Source: an uncultured Petrimonas sp. (GTDB lineage Bacteria; Bacteroidota; Bacteroidia; Bacteroidales; Dysgonomonadaceae). From it: a stretch of DNA of 5,363 bases. The position numbers and the translations under genes were made by a program. Below, in pieces: positions 1-5,363 of the stretch (within the stretch, counting starts at the first letter, position 1; each line of letters begins with the position of its first letter). The stretch is taken from contig CAKTUP010000132.1 in NCBI GenBank assembly GCA_934621705.1, positions 1-5,363 on the forward strand, given 5' to 3'. The notes under the pieces were generated by a model. It saw only the letters and a program-made list of their open reading frames with translations. It was not told the origin of the DNA and did not search any database.

Positions 1-300
1 CAATATTTCATCAATAATGACTAAATCAGCATTTAACTCCTTTGATAACAACAAAACTTCAGTTTCACCAAGGTCTAAATCAATATGATAAGCCGGAAAA
101 CTTGGCGTTGTCAAGTGTTTAATATCAATCCAATCTATTTTACTTAAATCCTTATAGTAAGGCTTATCGACACCCTTTTCAATTTCCTGATATACAGCGT
201 AAGGAATGGTTATTTTTCCGTATAACTCTTTCAATAAACTGAGTTTGTCAATTTTCAACAAAGACAGTATTGGCGTTGTATTGGAAACAACTTTACGCAT
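1..300 (-). CDS. DUF3368 PIN-like toxin, 3' end cut by window edge
   Basis: Probable toxin of a type II toxin-antitoxin pair. PIN-like proteins are generally metal-dependent ribonucleases acting on RNA in the cytoplasm. The frame begins at ATG (298-300) and stays open to base 1, giving 100 residues; DUF3368 proteins are usually about 150-160, so roughly a third is missing. Visible family marks are the N-terminal strand VVSNTTPIL (residues 4-12), a leucine-rich helix (about 14-27), IPYAVYQEI with Glu39 (32-40), LDLGETE with Glu79 and Glu81 (75-81) and VIIDE with Asp97 (94-98). The first canonical PIN aspartate is Asn7 here. The start overlaps the end of the antitoxin gene by 8 bases (ATGCGTAA), which suggests translational coupling, and no clear Shine-Dalgarno sequence is seen. 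The family call is confident; RNase activity and the toxin role are inferred from the family and the partner gene. Confidence 0.87.
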   Translation of the reverse strand, partial: MRKVVSNTTPILSLLKIDKLSLLKELYGKITIPYAVYQEIEKGVDKPYYKDLSKIDWIDIKHLTTPSFPAYHIDLDLGETEVLLLSKELNADLVIIDEIL

Positions 301-550
301 TAGCCACATCCGACTCTAACTCACTGATACTTTTATTTCCGAAATACGAAACGTTGTATTTTCCGAGCATTTCGAGAAAATCAATCCTGCTTATTTCCAA
401 TAATTCAGCAACCGTTCCTGATGAAATTTTTCCTAATTCATACAATTTGATAAGGGACAACCTTTTCATCTCATCCTTAAATTCACGGTCTTTCATTTTA
501 AGAGAAAGCGCCAATGAATCGGGATATTGTATGGATATAACTTCACTCAT
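293..550 (-). CDS. UPF0175 family antitoxin
   Basis: Small protein of 85 residues, probably the antitoxin that binds and neutralises the DUF3368 protein encoded next to it and may repress their shared promoter. The N-terminal part (about residues 1-20) is a short strand and helix segment typical of UPF0175: SVISIQYPDSLALSL-like, read here as EVISIQYPDSLALSLKM. A helical middle (about 21-41) leads to a small helix-turn-helix-like stretch, KISSGTVAELLEISRIDFLE (about 41-60), matching the family pattern in which G-x-A-A-E-L-A is followed by S-R-x-x-F-L-E-L-L. The C-terminus is acidic. I chose ATG at 548-550 because it gives the usual family N-terminus; a TTG two codons upstream (554-556) is an alternative that would add two residues. 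The stop TAA (293-295) lies inside the start of the toxin gene. DNA binding is inferred. Confidence 0.88.
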   Translation of the reverse strand: MSEVISIQYPDSLALSLKMKDREFKDEMKRLSLIKLYELGKISSGTVAELLEISRIDFLEMLGKYNVSYFGNKSISELESDVANA

Positions 551-586
551 TTTCAAAAAAATCTTCTTTTAACCTTTATTCCGACA

Positions 587-594
587 CAAAAATA
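587..594 (-). promoter_or_regulatory. Possible Bacteroidetes -7 promoter element for the toxin-antitoxin pair
   Basis: On the minus strand this reads TATTTTTG, an exact fit to the Bacteroidetes -7 consensus TAnnTTTG. A start of transcription near base 580 would leave a leader of about 30 bases before the antitoxin ATG. No clear -33 TTG/TTTG box is seen at the expected distance, and the gap is AT-rich, so a chance match is possible. The rest of the 103-base gap (551-653) contains no gene. Confidence 0.35.
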
Positions 595-653
595 ACCATT
601 TAGTTTAAAAATTGTTTCGTATTTAACGTTATTTTCACCGATGTGTGTAAATT

Positions 654-3600
654 TTACTCTTTCACCTGAACCCGAATTCCCGCCGTATGCGACGTAAATT
701 CCGGCGCGTACATACACTGAACGGTGGTAATTCCGTTGGAATAATCGCCCGCTCGGGTAACGAAAACGCCGTATTCGAAAACGTAGGTTCCTCGCGGCAG
801 CACATCGAAATAGAAATTGGTGGACGCATCTTTCGATGTCTGATAATAGATGGTTCCGCCTTGCCATTTCACGTCCGAAAGTTGTTCCACGGGTTCGAAA
901 GCGGCAGCGCGCATATCTTTCAGATGCACGAATTCCAAATCTCGGTCGGTGCGAATAGTTAGTCGAACGATTACTTTATCACCCACTTTCAGCGGACGGT
1001 TTTCCGTGATCGGGATAAGCTTTCTGCCCGATGCATCGGTTTCTTCCACAAACAACAATTTTTCCACATCCAACGAAGCATCGGTTTTGGTAATTTTATC
1101 CAAATCTTCGTAATATTGCCAATAGAGTGCGCCCCAGGCCGGTGCGTTTCCGCTGTTTTCGATCTTTACTTTTCCCATTTGGGGAATGATTTCCGATTTG
1201 TGCCACGTTTCCTTGAAATATCCCGTGCCGAGTTCCTGTTTGGAAGGCTCAATTCGGTTATTGGCAATGGTTACGGTGGTTTTATTTTCGGATGAGAACC
1301 AATCGCTACCCGTGCTTAACAGCGCGTAAACGGCATCCATTGTGGCGTGTGTGGATTCCCACAGTTGCGTTTGTTTCTGTTTCAAGAGCCAGCCTTTCAT
1401 ATTGTCCATTTCATCGGCTTTTGCGCCGGCAACGCGGAAGGCATCCATTATGAACGTGTGCACCGACGTGGCCGATTGCGACATAAATACGTGCGCGCGG
1501 TTGTTTGCCCAGAACATTCCCCTTTCATCACTGATGGTCGCGTGTTCGCGATACGATTTCAGGATATCCTGCACGATGGCCGATTTTCCGTTTTTCTGCA
1601 TCAGCACAGCGATAAGCGAACGCTCATACAAACCGAATTGCGTCCAGTTTTTCTCCACAACCGATGTATAAAAATCCACCATTTCCTTTGTTTTGGCATC
1701 CTGCGGATATTGGCTATAAGCCGAGCGAACATACAGGTATTCCAAATCGTAAACCGAAATGGATTTGATGTTTCGCCAATCTTTGTTGTAACGTTTCAGT
1801 TGCTCGAAACTGCGAACGGCTTCGCCATCGATATACGAAACGGCTTGAGTTTGCATCGTACGGATTTCGTTGGTAAATTCAGTAGCTTTAAGCTCTTTCA
1901 ACTGATTGAATCCGTAAAGAACGTATTGCGTGATGCTGCGGCTTGGATAAAAACCTTTGAACCAACTCCATCCGCCTTGCGTGGTTTGCAGTTCTTTGAG
2001 TTTATCGATGGCCTGCCGGGTAAGGTTTTGGCTGCGGTTCAAATCGAACAAGAGCGCGAGTTTTTGCTTTTGTTCCGATTCATTTTTGGCTTCCAGTACC
2101 CACGGCGTTTCTTCCAACAATACGTTTTTGAGTTCCTGATTTTTTTCGAGATTCGACAATAGCGTCTCGGAATCTCCGCCCTGTTTTTTCCACGCGTCAA
2201 TCATTGCCGAAACTTTCGGATAGGCTTTCGAGATATGCATTCCGAGCGTGTTGGCATAATACGAGGCAAACCACGAAACGGCGTTATCGCTTTCGGGGTT
2301 GCTCAAAACCGGAAGCGCCTGCACGGCATACCACGCAGGATTGGATGTAAATTCCAACGTCAGGCGGTAATCTTCGATGGTATTCGATTGCTTGTTCGTC
2401 AATCTGTCCATCGTAAATTCTTTGGTTTGCGTGCCGTTCACGTCCATCCGCATGCTTTCGGTAACGAGCATCCGGTTGGGAAGAACGGCCAGCGCGTGTT
2501 GTTCGCCATCGCTGAACGATGTGCTTTGCGCCACAATCCGCACGCCGATAACATCGATATCGCTCGGCACATCAAACGTCCACGACGCATCCGATGAAGC
2601 ATCTTTTGCCAACGAGAACGGTTGCGATTGATTTTCTACCGAAATGGTATTTACAACCTCATCCGTTATGGGATTGAAAAACTCCAGTTTCACGTTTCCA
2701 CTGACTTCTCCCTCCGATAAATTGGAAATTTTGGTAGATATGCTTGTGCGGTCGCCGTGGCGAAGGAATCGCGGCATATTGGGCGTAACCATCAGTTCTT
2801 TTTGCGATACGGTAAACGCTTCGGCATCGCCTGTATTCAGGTTTTTATCGTGCGCCAGCACGCGGAAACGCCAGCGGGTATTGCTTTCGGGAACAGTAAA
2901 AGCGATTTGCGTTTCGCCTTTATCGTTGGTGCGCAATTGCGGGAAGAAAAAGGCGGTTTCGTTGAAATTGCGGCGGATTTGAGGTTGGGTTTCAGCAGAA
3001 ATTAGTGGTGCATCGTCCTTTGCAGAATATATTTCTTCTTCAGCTAAAACATTGCTTGCAGCGTCTTCTGCAACAATTTGAATGGCTCCTGCTTTCGCCA
3101 TTGGGGAGGGCGAAGCATAACTCTCAACCCGAGCTTCCGATACCGCCCCACGAAACATCATTTTCCCATAATGATAAAGCGACAAATCATACCAGTTAAA
3201 CCGGTCAAATTCAAACGCTCTCACGTCCTTAAACGTTTGCGGAATGTATCCGTTTATCTGCAACGGATTGAAAGATTGGTCTCTTTGCAAAGAAGCAACC
3301 GTCCTATAATTATAAAATTGCGGCAACACTAACATCCATTTTGGAGCGGGATAAATTTGGTCGAGCGAAAAGTCGTACATCGATGCCAAAACTTCTGCCA
3401 TAACAGGATTTCCGGTGGCATCTATTACTGAAATTCGCCACTCTTCGTTGGTGCCGGGGCGGATTTTATCGCGGAACACATCCAATTTCACATCCAATCC
3501 CGTTTTTTCTTTTTCGGAAACAAGTTGTGTGTAGTGATGATAGAATTTTTCGTCCTTCACATACGTCAGCATTAACGTTACGCCGGTTTTGTATTCCGCT

Positions 3601-5363
3601 TTGTATGGAATAGCAAACAACCGATTTTCGTTGTTGATGTTTATCCATTTCCGCTCCAACAGGTTGTTTTCTTGCCAAAGTTCGTACAGCACATTGATGT
3701 TATCGGTGGCACCGAGAATAATTTCGGCCGGTTTGTTTGACGAAAATGTGTTGTTTTTCACCACAAACCATTCGTTGGTTTTCACGGGCGGTCGCTTATC
3801 GGAATAACTGAATAACACGAAATCTTTTTCGGCAGTGATGTCGTTTCTGCGGTCGTCTTTCGATTGCAGCTTGATACGGTATTTTCCCGACGGCAGTTTT
3901 TTCAACTGCTCTTTCAACGCTGTTTGTTCGCCGCTTTCAAAATTGCCTTGCAATACTTGTTGATTGATGGAATCGTTTTCGTGCAGCGAGAAAATTTGAT
4001 ACGTTCCCGACGCGTTGATATCGTTTCCGTCTAAGTTTTTGGCAGAAATAACGATTTTTTCAGCCGACGTTTGCTCTAACTTATCGGGCATTTCCACGCT
4101 CAAAATCATCGAAATATCGCCCACGGTAACGGAATAATTGCCTAACCGCGTTTCGCCGTTTACGTCCGTAACCGACGCCTCCACATTAAAGGTGTAAATG
4201 GCGCGCGACGAAGCGCTTTCATCGGTTTTTTGCGGCGTGAAAGCGATGATGAACTCTCCGTTTTCATCGGTTACGGCAATGCCTTCGGCAAAATGCTCGG
4301 GTGCACCGCCCCATCGCCACCACCACAATTGTTGGCGCGTAATGCGATAACTCACGTTGGCGTTTTGCAATTTAATGCCCGAATAGTTTTCGGCTTTGCC
4401 TTTCAACGTGATTTCTTCGCCGAATTTGTAGGTTTTTTCTATTTTATCGAACGTAACTTCAAACGTTGGGCGTTTGTATTCTTCCACCCGGAAACCAATT
4501 CTGCCGTTGTTGGTGGTAATATTGAAAAAGCCCGTCAGCGATCCTTGCGGAAGCACAAATTCGCCCGAAACGGAACCAAATTCGTTTGTTTTCAATGTTT
4601 GTTTGGAGATTTCCTGATAATTGGCGTCGCGCAAGATAAATTCGATGGATTTATTGGGCGCAATTTGTGATTTATCGCCCGATGTTGTGGTAGCGATGGC
4701 TTTAAAAAACACGGTTTGCCCGGGACGATACAAACTTCGGTCGGTGAAAATGTTTACATTTTCTGAAGTATGTTCACGTCTTTCTTCGAATTGGTAATAT
4801 CCCCACGGAAGTTGATTTAATACCGAACCGTTATCGTTGGCAGAAACGGCCTGATAAAAAACATCGTTGTTGGGAATATTTTTCTTATAAATCGCCACTC
4901 CAAATTCATTTACGGAAACAGTTGTTTCAAGGGTAAGCGTTGAATTGTACCAGCTTCCCGGAAGTTTGTAGATATTCACGCGGGCGTTTTTTACCGGCTC
5001 GCCGGTGGTGCGGTTCACCACAAAAAATTCATAAGTATCCTTCGCCGACAGACGACTAAAAACAGCCAAATCGGACACGGAGAAATAATAACTATTCTGC
5101 TCGTTTTCTTTCTGCGAAGCAGGGTCGGAGTCAAATTCGAGTTTATATGCGCCGAATTCCGAAATAGTGAGCGCAAAATCAGTTTGCGCCGATTCGTATG
5201 GTTGCTTTGGCGCGAGCGGAATCTGAATATCACGCACCCAAGTTTTCTTTTCGTTTTTTTGTCGGTTGCCGTTGTTGCGGTAAACGGCCGAAAAAGGAGA
5301 GTCTAACCGATACAGTTTTGCAGTGAGTTTTTTCAGGTTCTTGTATTCAACCGTGAGTTTTTT
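654..5363 (-). CDS. Bacterial alpha-2-macroglobulin family protein lacking the thioester, 5' end cut by window edge
   Basis: Large exported-type protein related to protease-trapping alpha-2-macroglobulins; bacterial members act in the periplasm or at the envelope. There are 1569 residues in the window, numbered here from base 5363. The frame is open and protein-like past the GTG at 5235-5237, so that is not the start; the true N-terminus with any signal peptide or lipobox is missing. Visible in order: macroglobulin-like domains with SVSDLAVF (about 95-102) and TGEPVKNARVNIY (about 120-132); an MG2-type motif DRSLYRPGQ (208-216); further MG domains, one with WWWRW (347-351); a bait-region-type domain (about 523-672); an alanine-rich linker (734-796); the A2M core with ETAFFFPQLRTN (about 802-813) and PESNTRWRFRVLAHD (about 825-839); the toroid (about 1000-1357) with GGWSWF (1130-1135); and a bMG10-like end with CMYAPEF. 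The thioester CxEQ is NAVS (1027-1030). No frameshift is seen. The stop is TAA at 654-656. The family is certain, the substrate unknown. Confidence 0.96.
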   Translation of the reverse strand, partial: KKLTVEYKNLKKLTAKLYRLDSPFSAVYRNNGNRQKNEKKTWVRDIQIPLAPKQPYESAQTDFALTISEFGAYKLEFDSDPASQKENEQNSYYFSVSDLAVFSRLSAKDTYEFFVVNRTTGEPVKNARVNIYKLPGSWYNSTLTLETTVSVNEFGVAIYKKNIPNNDVFYQAVSANDNGSVLNQLPWGYYQFEERREHTSENVNIFTDRSLYRPGQTVFFKAIATTTSGDKSQIAPNKSIEFILRDANYQEISKQTLKTNEFGSVSGEFVLPQGSLTGFFNITTNNGRIGFRVEEYKRPTFEVTFDKIEKTYKFGEEITLKGKAENYSGIKLQNANVSYRITRQQLWWWRWGGAPEHFAEGIAVTDENGEFIIAFTPQKTDESASSRAIYTFNVEASVTDVNGETRLGNYSVTVGDISMILSVEMPDKLEQTSAEKIVISAKNLDGNDINASGTYQIFSLHENDSINQQVLQGNFESGEQTALKEQLKKLPSGKYRIKLQSKDDRRNDITAEKDFVLFSYSDKRPPVKTNEWFVVKNNTFSSNKPAEIILGATDNINVLYELWQENNLLERKWININNENRLFAIPYKAEYKTGVTLMLTYVKDEKFYHHYTQLVSEKEKTGLDVKLDVFRDKIRPGTNEEWRISVIDATGNPVMAEVLASMYDFSLDQIYPAPKWMLVLPQFYNYRTVASLQRDQSFNPLQINGYIPQTFKDVRAFEFDRFNWYDLSLYHYGKMMFRGAVSEARVESYASPSPMAKAGAIQIVAEDAASNVLAEEEIYSAKDDAPLISAETQPQIRRNFNETAFFFPQLRTNDKGETQIAFTVPESNTRWRFRVLAHDKNLNTGDAEAFTVSQKELMVTPNMPRFLRHGDRTSISTKISNLSEGEVSGNVKLEFFNPITDEVVNTISVENQSQPFSLAKDASSDASWTFDVPSDIDVIGVRIVAQSTSFSDGEQHALAVLPNRMLVTESMRMDVNGTQTKEFTMDRLTNKQSNTIEDYRLTLEFTSNPAWYAVQALPVLSNPESDNAVSWFASYYANTLGMHISKAYPKVSAMIDAWKKQGGDSETLLSNLEKNQELKNVLLEETPWVLEAKNESEQKQKLALLFDLNRSQNLTRQAIDKLKELQTTQGGWSWFKGFYPSRSITQYVLYGFNQLKELKATEFTNEIRTMQTQAVSYIDGEAVRSFEQLKRYNKDWRNIKSISVYDLEYLYVRSAYSQYPQDAKTKEMVDFYTSVVEKNWTQFGLYERSLIAVLMQKNGKSAIVQDILKSYREHATISDERGMFWANNRAHVFMSQSATSVHTFIMDAFRVAGAKADEMDNMKGWLLKQKQTQLWESTHATMDAVYALLSTGSDWFSSENKTTVTIANNRIEPSKQELGTGYFKETWHKSEIIPQMGKVKIENSGNAPAWGALYWQYYEDLDKITKTDASLDVEKLLFVEETDASGRKLIPITENRPLKVGDKVIVRLTIRTDRDLEFVHLKDMRAAAFEPVEQLSDVKWQGGTIYYQTSKDASTNFYFDVLPRGTYVFEYGVFVTRAGDYSNGITTVQCMYAPEFTSHTAGIRVQVKE
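2274..2285 (-). other. Degenerate thioester site (CxEQ replaced by NAVS)
   Basis: In thioester-bearing bacterial A2Ms the toroid begins with a pattern like YPYxCxEQTxSRYYAN. Here the same place reads PESDNAVSWFASYYAN, with the flanking WYAVQALPVL before it and YYANTL after it well kept. Counting back from YYAN places Asn-Ala-Val-Ser on Cys-x-Glu-Gln. Both the cysteine and the glutamine needed for the thioester are absent, while the surrounding fold signature remains. The alignment is by eye. Confidence 0.8.
2976..3164 (-). other. Bait-like low-complexity linker within the A2M protein
   Basis: Codons 734-796 encode a 63-residue stretch with 13 alanines, several short acidic runs (for example AEEE and KDD), a SPSPMAK segment, and scattered Lys/Arg. 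It lies between the bait-region-type domain and the conserved RRNFNETAFFFPQ start of the A2M core. It looks flexible and exposed, as expected of a protease-sensitive bait segment. The role is inferred from position and composition only. Confidence 0.5.

Noticed and set aside
624..631. Palindrome TAACGTTA as an operator for the antitoxin
   Set aside because: It is perfect but only 8 bases; such a palindrome is fairly likely by chance in a 103-base AT-rich gap, and no second copy was found.
634..653. Weak hairpin after the A2M stop as a terminator
   Set aside because: The possible stem pairs TTTaCAC with GTGAAA around a 6-base loop, has a bulge, is AT-rich, and is not followed by a clear T run.
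553..867. Minus-strand open frame of 104 codons overlapping the end of the A2M gene
   Set aside because: It is an out-of-frame shadow of the A2M gene, rich in Arg and without recognisable features.
1347..2162. Plus-strand open frame of 271 codons opposite the A2M gene
   Set aside because: It lies wholly antisense to a well-supported coding region, its product has no recognisable domain, and its composition is what reverse-strand reading of this gene would give.
3001..3360. Local GC dip in the A2M gene suggesting a recombined bait segment
   Set aside because: Low counts at 3001-3060 and 3301-3360 (22/60 each) are interrupted by 31/60 at 3061-3120 and 29/60 at 3121-3180, so there is no clear block.
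5235..5237. GTG as the start of the A2M gene
   Set aside because: The frame continues upstream without a stop to base 5363 and encodes family-like sequence (such as LTVEYKNLKKLTAKLYRL), so this Val is internal.

Overview
The window looks like chromosomal DNA from a Bacteroidota bacterium, most likely in the order Bacteroidales. The evidence is the style of the large alpha-2-macroglobulin-like protein, a possible Bacteroidetes-type promoter -7 element (TAnnTTTG), and the lack of clear Shine-Dalgarno sequences. The placement is an inference from protein style; no rRNA or marker gene is present. All real genes lie on the minus strand, and both ends of the window cut through a gene.

Right and centre (654-5363): one long, intact reading frame encodes 1569 residues of a bacterial alpha-2-macroglobulin (A2M) family protein. 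Its 5' end, with the true start and any signal peptide, lies beyond base 5363. The visible part holds macroglobulin-like beta domains, a bait-region-type domain, an A2M core domain, an alpha/alpha toroid equivalent to the thioester domain, and a C-terminal bMG10-like domain. The thioester motif (CxEQ) is replaced by NAVS, and the only cysteine seen is near the C-terminus, so the protein cannot trap proteases by a thioester bond.

Left (1-550): a compact, AT-rich toxin-antitoxin pair of the UPF0175 / DUF3368 (PIN-like) type. The antitoxin gene (293-550) comes first and overlaps the toxin gene (1-300, cut by the window edge) by 8 bases. The 103-base gap at 551-653 separates it from the A2M gene and probably carries the promoter of the pair.

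The two units are probably independent. The A2M protein would act in the periplasm or at the cell surface as a defence or envelope protein, and the toxin-antitoxin pair acts in the cytoplasm. Their base composition differs clearly (hand counts: 16/60 GC at 1-60 and 17/60 at 421-480, against 32/60 at 661-720 and 35/60 at 2461-2520), which fits separate acquisition of the small module. I see no tRNA, rRNA, CRISPR array, insertion sequence or convincing terminator. The most notable feature is the thioester-less A2M; nothing here is clear evidence of an entirely new system.
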